From Methylococcaceae bacterium (GTDB lineage: Bacteria > Pseudomonadota > Gammaproteobacteria > Methylococcales > Methylomonadaceae): a DNA stretch of 64,000 nucleotides. The position numbers and the translations under genes were made by a program. Of this stretch, positions 1-9,440 are shown one piece after another (position 1 is the first letter of the stretch; each line of letters begins with the position of its first letter). The notes under the pieces were generated by a model that had not been told where the DNA came from, made no database searches, and saw only the letters and a list, made by a program, of their open reading frames with translations. The stretch spans positions 1 through 64,000 of the forward strand of contig JABFSH010000020.1 of assembly GCA_013140705.1 (NCBI GenBank), in the 5' to 3' direction.

Positions 1-2031
1 TTGACGCGCGTGACTCCAGAAATACGCAGGGAAAATGAAGCATTATGGACACACGCCGCCTTTCTGACAGGCTTGTTTAGCGAGTCCATCCTGGTAATCG
101 CGCGGATATCTGTGTATTCCGAAGAAGTCGGGATCGAGTGGCATCCCGGCATGGAATCGATTTTTCAGTGGATGCAGCGGAATAAGCTAAAAAGCTATCA
201 CATTCGATGGAGCGAAAAAGAGGATCGGGCAATGATTTACGCATTGGCCGGCAAAACCATTAAACCGGAACAGGCGGAAATTCTGGCGCAAGGCGAAAAA
301 GCCATTTACAAAACGCTATTGTCGGCATTACATGATCAGGAGGATCTAAACAATCCGCTGGTCAAGATTAACCGGTCAGTGAAATACAAACTCATTGAGC
401 GTGACGAAGCGGGTGATCCATCGCGTTACGGTAAACCATTGGCAGGGATGCACCTTGATCCATGGCTGATTGACGCTATGCGACATCTGGTAGAAAAAAA
501 GCGCTGGGTCGTCAACGAAGAAAATGGCCGATGTTGGCATGGTAAGGACGGGGTATATCTGGTTTGGCCGCTGGCCGCCAGCGATATGCAGCGCGAGTTG
601 AAAGAGTCAGAAAGCCCGTTTGTACCTAACACAAAAGAAATTCTGGCAGAACTCATGCAGGAAGCCGGAATTATCGAAAGCATAGGCATGGGTGGCGGGT
701 ATTTATTCGATATTGCAATTCCTCAATCCGATAGCCCGGAAATGAAATATGTGACAGCCATTCGCTTGGTGCGACACGAAATTTTGTTTGAAAAGGTTGC
801 GTACAACTCACTGAATAAAAACTTGCAAATCCATTTTGAAGAAGAGGAGGAATCGAATCAGGAGACCCAAAAGGCGGTGGTCAATAAAGAACCTGATACA
901 AACTCCGAAAAGAACACGGAATACAGCGATGACAGCAATGATGCGGCTCCAGCGGAATCAGACAAATCGGCGTCGGCACCAAGGAAAGAACGCCGTGCAA
1001 ATAAGGATAACAAAATCGACAAAATCAAGTCAGGATTAATTCTCGTCAGAGAAGATTCGACGGAAGAAGCCGACATGGAAATCCTGTTTGGAAAACCGGA
1101 CAAATCGGGCGACGCTGGGCAGGACAAAATTAAAGGATCATCGACATCTACAAAAACCGAAGAGACTCGTAGTGAGCTGTGCCGAACTATTGAAATGGGT
1201 ATTCTGTTCGGAAGACAGGCGAAACCGGTAGAAACCAATCAATACGACGATGATTACGCATCAGACTACCACAATGAACAGACCGCTTACGCAAGTTCAT
1301 CTGAAGTGGTCAACAATGATGAAGATGAAAATTTAGCAGAACCTCTCTCAACCGATCAGGAGTCGCCAGAAGTCCTAAAAAATTCAGACTCTAAAAAAAC
1401 GGATAATCCGAAACCGGCTGAAAGCGCCTCAGAACTTCTGACGAGCGCTCGGAAGTCGCAGAAAGTCTTCGAAGAAATGGATAATACAAAAAAATCAAGT
1501 CCAAAAACTATCCCAAAGCCCTCAGAAACTTTCAAGACTTCTGAGAAGCCAAGTAAAGTTAATTCGCCCCGTGAAACCATACTCGAAGTCGATGAGAAAC
1601 ACAGTAATGCGACATCGGTTTTACTGAGTGAATTGACAGGAACGTCACAATCCCAAAAGAAAGACAAAATCAAGTCAACTGCAGGCACCACAAAAGCAGA
1701 CAGTAATTCAGACATTTCAAAACTGTTTGGTAACACGAACACACAGAAAAAACAGCCAAACCATGACGACTTGAAATCGCGCAGCGGCATGGTATTGAAC
1801 AGGCTTAAAAAACTTCCGATTGAATTTTTGGAATCGAGACCCGGTGGAATTACCAAGGTCATTGCTAAAGGACTGAGGAATACTAACCTGAATCTGAGAG
1901 ATTGTGTGTCTGTGTTGAAAGCAGCTGATCTATTAGTCTTGGTGGATGGCCTTGAAACGGGTATGGATTCTTTAGGCGAAAAGCTATCGCAATATTTTCT
2001 GGTAAAGGCTGATTTGTTGGATGGCGAATAA
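1..2031 (+). CDS. traI: MobH-family conjugative relaxase TraI (TraI_2), 5'-truncated by the window
   Basis: The visible 676 residues match the body and C-terminal part of the MobH/TraI_2 relaxases of SXT/R391-like integrative conjugative elements, which nick the element at oriT and pilot it into the recipient. The region to about residue 270 holds the family-like stretch around YHIRW and the HLDPWLIDAMRHL block. Residues 280-590 are a long acidic/Ser/Lys-rich low-complexity linker, and the last 80 residues form a small conserved C-terminal domain. The open frame reaches base 1, so the true start and the first HD motif lie outside. Where relatives carry a second H-D metal motif (LLHDVGK-like), this protein has LTGLFSES, so the metal site may be altered. 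traD starts inside the last codons (11-base overlap), so the two are translationally coupled. Confidence 0.75.
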   Translation: MTRVTPEIRRENEALWTHAAFLTGLFSESILVIARISVYSEEVGIEWHPGMESIFQWMQRNKLKSYHIRWSEKEDRAMIYALAGKTIKPEQAEILAQGEKAIYKTLLSALHDQEDLNNPLVKINRSVKYKLIERDEAGDPSRYGKPLAGMHLDPWLIDAMRHLVEKKRWVVNEENGRCWHGKDGVYLVWPLAASDMQRELKESESPFVPNTKEILAELMQEAGIIESIGMGGGYLFDIAIPQSDSPEMKYVTAIRLVRHEILFEKVAYNSLNKNLQIHFEEEEESNQETQKAVVNKEPDTNSEKNTEYSDDSNDAAPAESDKSASAPRKERRANKDNKIDKIKSGLILVREDSTEEADMEILFGKPDKSGDAGQDKIKGSSTSTKTEETRSELCRTIEMGILFGRQAKPVETNQYDDDYASDYHNEQTAYASSSEVVNNDEDENLAEPLSTDQESPEVLKNSDSKKTDNPKPAESASELLTSARKSQKVFEEMDNTKKSSPKTIPKPSETFKTSEKPSKVNSPRETILEVDEKHSNATSVLLSELTGTSQSQKKDKIKSTAGTTKADSNSDISKLFGNTNTQKKQPNHDDLKSRSGMVLNRLKKLPIEFLESRPGGITKVIAKGLRNTNLNLRDCVSVLKAADLLVLVDGLETGMDSLGEKLSQYFLVKADLLDGE

Positions 2032-3838
2032 TTATGATCCCTACATTCGCCAGCCCTATGAGCTGTATATCGCGGCAGCCTGGTTTGTAGCGACAGCAAC
2101 CACGTTCACGGCGTACCTTGTGTTGCCAGGTGGAAATTCCATGCTAATACCATGGATCTGCTTTGGGTTGCTAACCTTGCAATCGGCGGTAAAAGGCCTG
2201 GATTTGGTGGGGCGTGGCCGGTTAGGTCAAATGCTGACGTTTCTGGATGTCGACAAGCTATTGAAATTGATCCAGCCTGAAAAGATGTGGTTTGGCTGGG
2301 GGTTCGACTGGATGCCGATCCATACGCAGCGAGCGGTCGACACCATGCTATCCGGTATCAAAATAAACGATGACCAGGAGCATCCAGGTAGCCCCTGGAT
2401 ACATGGACTGAATCTCGGCAAGGAAAATGAGATCAATATCCCACTCAAGTCACTGGAAGGGCATACCATTATGTTTGGTACGACTGGCGCTGGAAAAACA
2501 CGGGCTTATGAGCTCATGGTAACGCAAGCCATTCAACGTGGCGACACTGTGATTATGATCGATCCCAAAGGTGACAGGGAGTTACGGGATCGAATGGAAC
2601 TGGAATGCAAGCGAGCCGGACGGGGTGACGCTTTCCTGTTTTTTCATCCAGCATTTCCCGGCTCATCAATCCGCTTAGATCCCATGCGCAATTTCACGCG
2701 CACCACAGAAATTGCTTCGCGAATCGCAGCATTATTGCCATCGCAATCGGGCGGCTCCGATGCCTTTACAGCGTTCTCGTTTCGTGCGCTAAATCTGGTT
2801 GCACAAGGGTTACTGGAAACCGGCAAACGCCCGTCCATTAAACAGTTGCGCTATTACATCGAGGGCGGCGCCGAAGCGCTGTTGATTAAAGCAATCGAGG
2901 CGCACGCCGATCGGGTCGATCCGGATTGGAAAAACAGTGCCGATCCTTTTTTTGTAAAAGCCAAGGCCGGCAAAGCCAAAAAAATGGAAACCATTACCAA
3001 CCCAGAATGGCTGGCTATTGTTGAATGGTATCGAACCACACTAAGCAATGGGCCAAAAGGTTCGGAAGGCATTGATGGGCTTCTGTCTCTGGTCGAGCAC
3101 AATCGCATGCACTTTTCGAAGATGATCGCATCGCTGATCCCTGTTTTGAACATGCTGACATCCGGCGATTTGGGCGATCTTCTATCGCCTGACGAGGAAG
3201 ATTCAAACGATCACCGGCCAATCTTTGATACATCGAACATTATTTCCGGAAAGCATGTGCTATATGTGGGGCTTGATTCCTTGTCAGATTCCATTGTTTC
3301 GTCGGCTATTGGATCCATTGTATTGGCTGATTTCGCATCGGTCGCGGGCATGATTTACAACAGCGGCAGGAAATTTGGGCGCATCTCAATGTTCGTTGAC
3401 GAGGCTGCGGAAGTGGTGAATTTGCCGTTTATCCAGATTCTCAACAAAGGTCGTGGCGCCGGATTCCAGGTCGTCATGGCGACGCAAACCTTGCCGGATA
3501 TTGTGGCAAGACTGGGCGACGAGGCACGCGCACGGCAGGTTATCGGTAACTGCAACAATTTGATCACCTTGCGCATCAAGGACGGGGAAACACAAAAGTT
3601 TGTTGTTGAGACTTTCGGGCAAACGTACATTAAAACCGTTCAACAGAGCATTTCCAGCGGCGTTAATTCGGCCGAAAACTTTGCTCACTATTCCGGCAAT
3701 AGCGGACAGTCATTAACGTTTAGCGAACACGATTTGTTCCCGCAACACTTACTGGGACACCTTCCTAATTTTCATTACATCGCATCAATAGCCGGCGGCC
3801 GTGTCATCAAGGGACGACTGCCTATTATTACGCACTAG
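2021..3838 (+). CDS. traD: Type IV coupling protein TraD (VirD4/TraG-like ATPase)
   Basis: Inner-membrane hexameric ATPase that links the relaxosome to the type IV secretion channel during conjugation. Two N-terminal membrane segments (about residues 13-55) are followed by a Walker A loop GTTGAGKTR near residue 152 and a Walker B MFVDEAAEVV near residue 455, with the downstream ATQTLPDI motif typical of the family. The length of 605 aa fits the TraD of SXT-type ICEs. The start overlaps traI by 11 bases. The order relaxase, coupling protein, then a DUF4400-type membrane protein is the one known from MobH ICEs. The gene looks intact. Confidence 0.9.
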   Translation: MANNYDPYIRQPYELYIAAAWFVATATTFTAYLVLPGGNSMLIPWICFGLLTLQSAVKGLDLVGRGRLGQMLTFLDVDKLLKLIQPEKMWFGWGFDWMPIHTQRAVDTMLSGIKINDDQEHPGSPWIHGLNLGKENEINIPLKSLEGHTIMFGTTGAGKTRAYELMVTQAIQRGDTVIMIDPKGDRELRDRMELECKRAGRGDAFLFFHPAFPGSSIRLDPMRNFTRTTEIASRIAALLPSQSGGSDAFTAFSFRALNLVAQGLLETGKRPSIKQLRYYIEGGAEALLIKAIEAHADRVDPDWKNSADPFFVKAKAGKAKKMETITNPEWLAIVEWYRTTLSNGPKGSEGIDGLLSLVEHNRMHFSKMIASLIPVLNMLTSGDLGDLLSPDEEDSNDHRPIFDTSNIISGKHVLYVGLDSLSDSIVSSAIGSIVLADFASVAGMIYNSGRKFGRISMFVDEAAEVVNLPFIQILNKGRGAGFQVVMATQTLPDIVARLGDEARARQVIGNCNNLITLRIKDGETQKFVVETFGQTYIKTVQQSISSGVNSAENFAHYSGNSGQSLTFSEHDLFPQHLLGHLPNFHYIASIAGGRVIKGRLPIITH

Positions 3839-3846
3839 GATTTCAC

Positions 3847-4428
3847 ATGTCAGATCAAGCAGTTTTACTTTTTTTGAAAAAACCACTCAAACAGCCATTG
3901 CAATCGCCTTCCATTGAAATGAAAAAAGCATGCAGGGCCACAAGACGCCAACCTGCGGCGCAAGAACTATTTGCGCGATGGCCCAATCTACGCGAATCAT
4001 CACAGCGATTAACGTCACTGCTGACCTTGTACTGGCCCGACCCAAGAAAACGAGATGAAAGTTTACTGGTCAATTGTTTAGCGAATGGGTTAATCGATGC
4101 CGAACAAGTGATCCAAACCGATAATGACGATCTTGCCGAGCAAAAAGCCTTTATCTGTCGCGTATCCGAGGAATTGGTACAGTGCCTCGGAATGACGCTC
4201 ATGATCAAGTACAAAGGGGGATGGTCGGCTTATGATCCGAATACTCATGGCTATCTGGATGACATTATGAGATCGTCAGCAAGCGAAGAGCTAACATGGG
4301 TTAACAAAACCCACGATGCATTCGGGAGCCCACAGAGCAAAATCCTGTGCGCATCAAGAGTATTTACTATGAACGAGTTGAAATTAGCGGGATTATTAGA
4401 AAGTTCTCAACGCGATTTGACAGACTAA
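3847..4428 (+). CDS. ICE-borne hypothetical protein
   Basis: A 193-aa soluble protein that I do not recognise. It starts 9 bases after traD and ends 5 bases before the likely start of the next gene, so it is part of the transfer operon. It has no membrane segment and no motif I can name. The N-terminus is basic and the central part (residues 50-120) looks helical. Its place between traD and the DUF4400-type gene suggests an accessory role in transfer, but this is by position only. Confidence 0.7.
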   Translation: MSDQAVLLFLKKPLKQPLQSPSIEMKKACRATRRQPAAQELFARWPNLRESSQRLTSLLTLYWPDPRKRDESLLVNCLANGLIDAEQVIQTDNDDLAEQKAFICRVSEELVQCLGMTLMIKYKGGWSAYDPNTHGYLDDIMRSSASEELTWVNKTHDAFGSPQSKILCASRVFTMNELKLAGLLESSQRDLTD

Positions 4429-4433
4429 CGTCA

Positions 4434-5048
4434 ATGGGGAAGCATTTCCTGATTTGGTTGATGATTATAATTTTTACGCCACTGGCATTGCCAGCGCTGT
4501 TAAGTCCAAAAACCATGTCGCTGACTATACGGCAAGACTACAACGCCGCCATCAGTATTTTGGGTGAAAAGGACGAGATTAATAAGGAACTGATCACGTT
4601 GTACAAAAGTAACTTAACCTCGATTGCAGCGTTTGCCAATGAATTTCGAGATAGGCACGACGATTCAAATAAATTCAGAAACAGCGGCGATCATATTGGA
4701 GAAGCGATAGCCGATATTCCAGGAGATTGGGCGGAATCAGTGAAATTTCAGGCCTACAGCATGGCCTTACGCATGGTCATTTTATCGAAATGGGCCATCT
4801 GGTTGCTGATACCGATGGTGATGGGATTTATTGCAGGGATATTCGAGCGGAGATTGAAATCCGATACCTTCAGTCCGCCGATACCACCGATTTACAACAC
4901 ATCGGCTCACATGCTGTTGGCGTCAACCTTCATGATAATTTTGTGGTTGATTTGCCCCATCCCTATTCCGTTGTCAATTATTCCAACGGTTGCTGTAATC
5001 ATTAGCGTCTTTATCAGCTTGGCGATTATGCATTACCCAAATTATTAA
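4434..5048 (+). CDS. ICE membrane protein, DUF4400/TIGR03747-like
   Basis: An integral membrane protein of about 205 aa with one N-terminal hydrophobic segment (HFLIWLMIIIFTPLALPALL) and three more in the C-terminal half, separated by a polar loop of about 90 residues. This topology and the position downstream of traD match the DUF4400 family carried by SXT/PFGI-like ICEs, whose function is unknown. The frame is open from 4347, but the ATG at 4434, five bases after the preceding stop, leaves the membrane segment at the N-terminus and is preferred. Family assignment rests on topology and context. Confidence 0.7.
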   Translation: MGKHFLIWLMIIIFTPLALPALLSPKTMSLTIRQDYNAAISILGEKDEINKELITLYKSNLTSIAAFANEFRDRHDDSNKFRNSGDHIGEAIADIPGDWAESVKFQAYSMALRMVILSKWAIWLLIPMVMGFIAGIFERRLKSDTFSPPIPPIYNTSAHMLLASTFMIILWLICPIPIPLSIIPTVAVIISVFISLAIMHYPNY

Positions 5049-5566
5049 AACCGTAGAAGTCGAAGGAAGTTCTGGTGTCTTCTAAAGAGTCGAAAGTTTG
5101 GCGACAAAGGTATCCATTAGAAGTTGAGAGAAGTTTTTTGAAGTCGTAACAAGTCTTAAAACTATGCTAAATCAAAACTAGGTTGACCTAGTGCCTCTGC
5201 TGATCGGTGAGGCTTGCGGACAGTGCCGGAGACATTTCCGTTGATTTCCACGAATTCTGGGGCAATCGGTCTTGCCTTTGAAGCCATTAGCGATTCACAA
5301 AGTACTGAAGGTGTTTTTCGCGAAAGACGCCTCCTTCTTGTCCGAAACCGACTTGGAAGCGTCAGAATTGTGGCAAGAGCAAGCACCCATTGGCTCAGAT
5401 ATACGTACGGTACACGCATGTTGTTGACATGAATTGAATATTCCATTAACTGTGGCAGGGATAATCTCGGGCATAGTAGCATTGCGATTACCTCGCAGTA
5501 TGCACATGCTGATAAGGATGCAAGGCATAATGCGATGAGCGAAATGTTGTTTTTAATGTGCGTTCA
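5049..5566. other. ICE right-end non-coding stretch
   Basis: About 520 bases between the last transfer gene and the 3' end of the integrase. Only short overlapping frames on both strands are present, none with convincing composition or a ribosome binding site. I see no tRNA or clear repeat. It may contain decayed element sequence or a regulatory RNA, but nothing can be supported. Confidence 0.4.
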
Positions 5567-6592
5567 TTAAATATCTACATCACCAGGATTAAGATTTACA
5601 TACCGCTGGAGGGTTTTCCATGACTCATGAAGTGTCACTTGCTGAACGTCAACGATGCCCAGTTTGCGTTCAAAAAGGCGGCTTGTTGCTTCGTGACGTA
5701 AGTCGTGAAAATGCAAATCGACAATACCGAGGATTTTACATGCCCGATCAAAGTTTGTACCGATTGTTTTAGGATTGTAAGGGAAAATATATTTACTGGC
5801 CATTGGTTGTTTATTTACAATTTTCCAGGCTGATCGAGGATATTTGAATCGCTTATGGTTGCCAGCCTTAAGCCGAGGATGTTTAGCATCACGGACTAAG
5901 CCGGTTGCCTTCTTATCATCATTATCAGTCCACTCTAAGCGTGTTATTTCAGATAATCTTCGAGCTGAATAAATCGCAAACCACATCAACTGCAACATAG
6001 GCGTTGATCGTTTGCGTCGATAAAAATAGCGCGACAAAGCCCATAATTCTTTTCGTGTAGGTCGCCGCTCCCTTTCGACAGATTTTCCAATCAATTTTTC
6101 ACGCCACAATGTTTCGTAAGCATCATCGAACACAGCGAGATCAAAAGTAAAGCCATTGACAGAACGCATGGTTCTAATAGCCGTTTTCAACCAAATAACA
6201 TCGTTCTTAACGGTCTGTGGCTTAGCTGTCTTGTTGCGCTCAATGCAATGAGCGATCAGTATCTGAGGGTTGAGTTCTGATATATCGAGTTCAGCAAGAG
6301 GGTATCGCAATAATCGGGCTAAGTCGTAATTTTTCGAGCGCCCATAGCCATGGCCAAACTGTGAAATGTAATCTTGAATCACCTTAGAAATTTTGAGCGG
6401 CTTCTCTTTTGGCCTAAATACTTTTTGAGCAGATAACTCTGCTTCCCGCTTCATTGCCCATGCCTTCGCTAAAGTCTTGGTGTCAAACGTCTCTGATTCC
6501 ATATGAACTATTGTGCCGTTTTTGGCAATTCTGATAAGCGCGCGGTAGGATATCTTGCCTGACTTTTTTTTGTATTGAGTGATCGTAGCCAT
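5567..6592 (-). CDS. int: Tyrosine recombinase (ICE integrase)
   Basis: A 341-aa phage-type integrase that would catalyse integration and excision of the element. The C-terminal catalytic domain carries the first Arg in SARRLSEITRLEW (about residue 209), the HDLRHE box (about 295) and the nucleophile Tyr in LQRYVNLNP (about 330). The N-terminal half looks like the core-binding domain. The frame is open to 6643, but the ATG at 6592 (MATITQYKKKSGK) is the natural start. It lies about 100 bases from dusA and is transcribed away from it, the arrangement described for integrases that use the 5' end of dusA as attachment site. The Tyr-region His is in an unusual TLHESWKTLQRY context. Confidence 0.92.
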   Translation of the reverse strand: MATITQYKKKSGKISYRALIRIAKNGTIVHMESETFDTKTLAKAWAMKREAELSAQKVFRPKEKPLKISKVIQDYISQFGHGYGRSKNYDLARLLRYPLAELDISELNPQILIAHCIERNKTAKPQTVKNDVIWLKTAIRTMRSVNGFTFDLAVFDDAYETLWREKLIGKSVERERRPTRKELWALSRYFYRRKRSTPMLQLMWFAIYSARRLSEITRLEWTDNDDKKATGLVRDAKHPRLKAGNHKRFKYPRSAWKIVNKQPMASKYIFPYNPKTIGTNFDRACKILGIVDLHFHDLRHEATSRLFERKLGIVDVQQVTLHESWKTLQRYVNLNPGDVDI

Positions 6593-6692
6593 AAAAATGC
6601 ACAAATTTTGTTTTTTGTGCATTAATTGTGCATCCAATATCAAGAAATGTCCAAAAATAACCTAAAAATATACAAAAATATTTAATAACAAA

Positions 6693-6790
6693 AATGATAG
6701 AGAGCAATAAATACGGAAATAATGCTACGAAATACAAGGCGTCGAGATTTTGTGTAGCCCCAATGCTGGATTGGACGGATCGTCATTGTC
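6693..6790. other. Probable ICE attachment site (att) in the 5' end of dusA
   Basis: The dusA-targeting integrase family recombines within the conserved 5' codons of dusA (the FxVAPMLDWTD region), so the element supplies a new start and promoter. Here the integrase lies immediately upstream and the first 15 or so codons of dusA (MIESNKYGNNATKYK) look unconserved, after which the family sequence begins at RFCVAPMLDWTD (about 6745). The crossover should lie in 6740-6790. The partner repeat would be at the other element end, outside this window, so the exact core cannot be drawn. Confidence 0.55.
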
Positions 6791-7698
6791 GTTTTTTTCA
6801 TCGCCTCATTAGCCAACATGCGTTGCTGTATACCGAGATGGTTACCACCGGGGCGCTGATTCATGGCGACCGGCATCGCTTTTTGCAGTTTAATGCTGCT
6901 GAACACCCGCTGGCGCTGCAGTTGGGTGGCTGCAAACCTGGTGATCTGGCGATTTGTGCAAAAATGGCTGAAGACTATGGCTATGATGAAGTCAATTTGA
7001 ATGTCGGCTGCCCCAGTGATCGTGTGCAGAGTGGGCGGTTTGGCGCGAGCTTGATGGCGGAACCCCTGTTGGTTGCCGAATGTGTCGCAGCTATGCAGCA
7101 GGCTGTTTCAATTCCCGTTACGATTAAGTCACGAATTGGTATTGATGATCGTGACTCATATGGCGAACTGGTTCATTTTATTGGCACTATTGCGAGTGCT
7201 GGTTGTAAAACCTTTATTGTTCACGCCAGAAAAGCCTGGTTAAGCGGTTTGTCGCCAAAACAGAACCGGGAAGTTCCTCCGCTACGTTATGATGTTGTCT
7301 TTCAGTTGAAACTGGATTTTCCCGAACTGGGACTCATTCTGAACGGTGGTATCGATTCGCTGGATCAGGCTGAACAAATTCTAATGCAGTTAGACGGCGT
7401 CATGGTCGGTCGAGAAGCCTATCACAAACCTTATTTGCTGGCTGAGGTGGATAAACGGTTTTTTGGAGCCACTGTCGACATCCTGTCGCGGGAGCAAATT
7501 TTAATTGCACTGATCCCCTACATTCAACAGCAACTAAAAACACAGGTTCGCTTAAATAGCGTCACTCGCCATATATTAGGTCTGTTCCACGGTATGCCGG
7601 GTGCCAAAGCATGGCGCAGATATTTGAGTGATCATGTTGGAAAGCCCGGGGCGGATGAAAATGTGCTTCTGGAAGCATTAAAGTTAACTGTTCAATGA
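6694..7698 (+). CDS. dusA: tRNA-dihydrouridine(20/20a) synthase DusA
   Basis: FMN-dependent enzyme that reduces uridine 20/20a in the D-loop of tRNAs. The protein carries VAPMLDWTDRHCR at the N-terminus, the catalytic Cys in NLNVGCPSDRV (about residue 106), the SRIGIDD substrate/FMN segment, the LNGGI FMN phosphate loop and the GLFHGMPGAKAWRR motif near the C-terminus. Length (334 aa) is normal. The first 15 residues are unlike other DusA proteins and probably come from the adjacent integrated element. It is followed after 39 bases by folE. Confidence 0.95.
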   Translation: MIESNKYGNNATKYKASRFCVAPMLDWTDRHCRFFHRLISQHALLYTEMVTTGALIHGDRHRFLQFNAAEHPLALQLGGCKPGDLAICAKMAEDYGYDEVNLNVGCPSDRVQSGRFGASLMAEPLLVAECVAAMQQAVSIPVTIKSRIGIDDRDSYGELVHFIGTIASAGCKTFIVHARKAWLSGLSPKQNREVPPLRYDVVFQLKLDFPELGLILNGGIDSLDQAEQILMQLDGVMVGREAYHKPYLLAEVDKRFFGATVDILSREQILIALIPYIQQQLKTQVRLNSVTRHILGLFHGMPGAKAWRRYLSDHVGKPGADENVLLEALKLTVQ

Positions 7699-7737
7699 TG
7701 TATACTGGCTAATTCTTTTATCATTGAGATTGGAACC

Positions 7738-8280
7738 GTGGAAGAGCATTTCTCCAAAATTATTGAAGCAGTGGGTGAAGACTTAAACCGCGAAGGCTTA
7801 ATTGATACACCCAGTCGCGCCGCCAAGGCATTCAAATTTCTTAACAACGGCTATGAGAAAACTCTGGAAGACGTGCTGAATGGTGCCATTTTTGAGGCGG
7901 ATACCGAGGACATGGTGATCGTCAAGGATATTGAACTGTACTCGTTGTGTGAACATCATTTGTTACCGTTTATCGGAAAATGTCATGTTGGTTATTTACC
8001 TAAGGGTAAAGTGTTGGGACTTTCAAAAATAGCCAGAGTCGTCGATATGTATGCCCGCCGCTTACAAATTCAAGAGAAACTGACAAAACAAATTGCCGAT
8101 GCCATTGCTCAGGCCACCGGCGCTAAAGGCGTGGCCGTGGTCATCGAAGCCAAACATCTCTGTATGATGATGCGCGGCGTAGAAAAGCAGAACTCCGTTA
8201 TGACAACATCGTGTATGTTGGGAATTTTCCGAAAAGAAATCAGTACACGTTCGGAATTTTTAAATTTGATTAATCGATAG
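7738..8280 (+). CDS. folE: GTP cyclohydrolase I
   Basis: Converts GTP to 7,8-dihydroneopterin triphosphate, the first step to folate and other pterins. The 180-aa protein has the zinc-binding Cys/His motif LCEHHLLPF (about residue 72), the [19 protein letters not shown] block and the second Cys in [19 protein letters not shown]. The start is GTG at 7738, the only in-frame start that gives the expected N-terminus. hemH begins 7 bases after its stop, so the two are likely co-transcribed. Confidence 0.95.
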   Translation: MEEHFSKIIEAVGEDLNREGLIDTPSRAAKAFKFLNNGYEKTLEDVLNGAIFEADTEDMVIVKDIELYSLCEHHLLPFIGKCHVGYLPKGKVLGLSKIARVVDMYARRLQIQEKLTKQIADAIAQATGAKGVAVVIEAKHLCMMMRGVEKQNSVMTTSCMLGIFRKEISTRSEFLNLINR

Positions 8281-8287
8281 TCCGAAT

Positions 8288-9256
8288 ATGACGATAAAAA
8301 AGACCGGCGTATTGCTGACAAATCTGGGTTCGCCGTCTGCTCCAACAACGAAAGCAGTCAGACGTTTCCTGAAAGACTTTCTTTGGGATCCCCGTGTTGT
8401 CAACATACCGCGACCGGTGTGGTGGCTTATCTTACATTTGTTTGTATTGCCTTTTCGCCCGAGCAAATCACTAAAAGCCTATAAAAAAATTTGGGATGCG
8501 AAAGGTTCTCCGTTGATATTTTTGACCCGGCAATTGACTGAAAAAATCGCCGTTCAGTTAAATACTAAAGGCGTGATTACCGATTACGCCATGCGCTACG
8601 GCGAACCTTCCATTGCTGATCGACTCAGAGATTTTGCCAAGCAGGGTGTAACCGATCTGATAGTTATGCCCTTATATCCTCAGTATTCCTCGACGACGAC
8701 TGCATCAATTTATGATGATGTGGTGAAAGAACTCAATCAATGGCGTCATCTGCCCACCCTTCACTTCATAAGCGATTACCATGAGGACAGTCGGTATATT
8801 TCGGCGCTTGTCGAGTCGATTAATCAGATTTGGCGGGCGCAAGGTAGAAATCAACTGTTGTTGATGTCATTTCATGGATTGCCCGAGCAATTGACTAAGT
8901 GGGGCGATCCTTATTTTTATCAGTGTCAAAAAACGGCGGCACTGATTGCGGAAAAATTAAATCTTGGCGACAATGATTGGAAGATGGTTTTTCAATCCCG
9001 TTTTGGCAAGGCGGAGTGGTTGAAGCCGTATTGCGTTGATACACTGAAAGGCTTTCCGGCGCAGAATATCAAGAAAATAGATGTTATTTGTCCAGGGTTT
9101 GCAGTTGATTGCTTAGAAACGTTGGAAGAAATTGCCATGGAAAACAAGACTGTCTTTTTGGAAGCCGGTGGTGAGTCATATCGATACATAGCCTCGCTAA
9201 ATGACTCAGACCTTCACGTTCAAGCCTTGGTCAGCCTGCTTGAAGAAAGCGTATAA
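8288..9256 (+). CDS. hemH: Ferrochelatase
   Basis: Inserts ferrous iron into protoporphyrin IX in the last step of heme synthesis. The 322-aa protein opens with the family motif GVLLTNLGSP, has the active-site His in LLMSFHGLPEQ (about residue 195), the YQCQKTA segment and the acidic GFAVDCLETLEEI helix (about 270). Length is normal for the bacterial enzyme. It follows folE directly. Confidence 0.95.
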   Translation: MTIKKTGVLLTNLGSPSAPTTKAVRRFLKDFLWDPRVVNIPRPVWWLILHLFVLPFRPSKSLKAYKKIWDAKGSPLIFLTRQLTEKIAVQLNTKGVITDYAMRYGEPSIADRLRDFAKQGVTDLIVMPLYPQYSSTTTASIYDDVVKELNQWRHLPTLHFISDYHEDSRYISALVESINQIWRAQGRNQLLLMSFHGLPEQLTKWGDPYFYQCQKTAALIAEKLNLGDNDWKMVFQSRFGKAEWLKPYCVDTLKGFPAQNIKKIDVICPGFAVDCLETLEEIAMENKTVFLEAGGESYRYIASLNDSDLHVQALVSLLEESV

Positions 9257-9280
9257 GCAACCTATAGTGGGTGAAGGGAT

Positions 9281-9427
9281 ATGATCATAACTGTGCAGTT
9301 TGTTACTTTATGCGTAGCCATACATTTGCCGGAGGCAGCCTATTTGTTCAAAGCCCCTCGTCAGCTCATAGTTATATCAGGTATTATCGTCGCTGCACTG
9401 ATAGTTTTTGGTTTCCTTGACAATTAG
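9281..9427 (+). CDS. Small membrane protein candidate (48 aa)
   Basis: A 48-codon frame starting at an ATG preceded by GTGAAGGGAT, a plausible ribosome binding site. The product begins MIITVQFVTLCVAIHL and ends with one clear hydrophobic helix LIVISGIIVAALIVFGFLDN. It fills the gap between hemH and the MutS-like gene on the same strand, 13 bases before the next start. I do not recognise a family. It could be a chance frame, but start, spacing and helix together argue for a gene. Confidence 0.4.
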   Translation: MIITVQFVTLCVAIHLPEAAYLFKAPRQLIVISGIIVAALIVFGFLDN

Positions 9428-9440
9428 AAGAGTTAAATTG

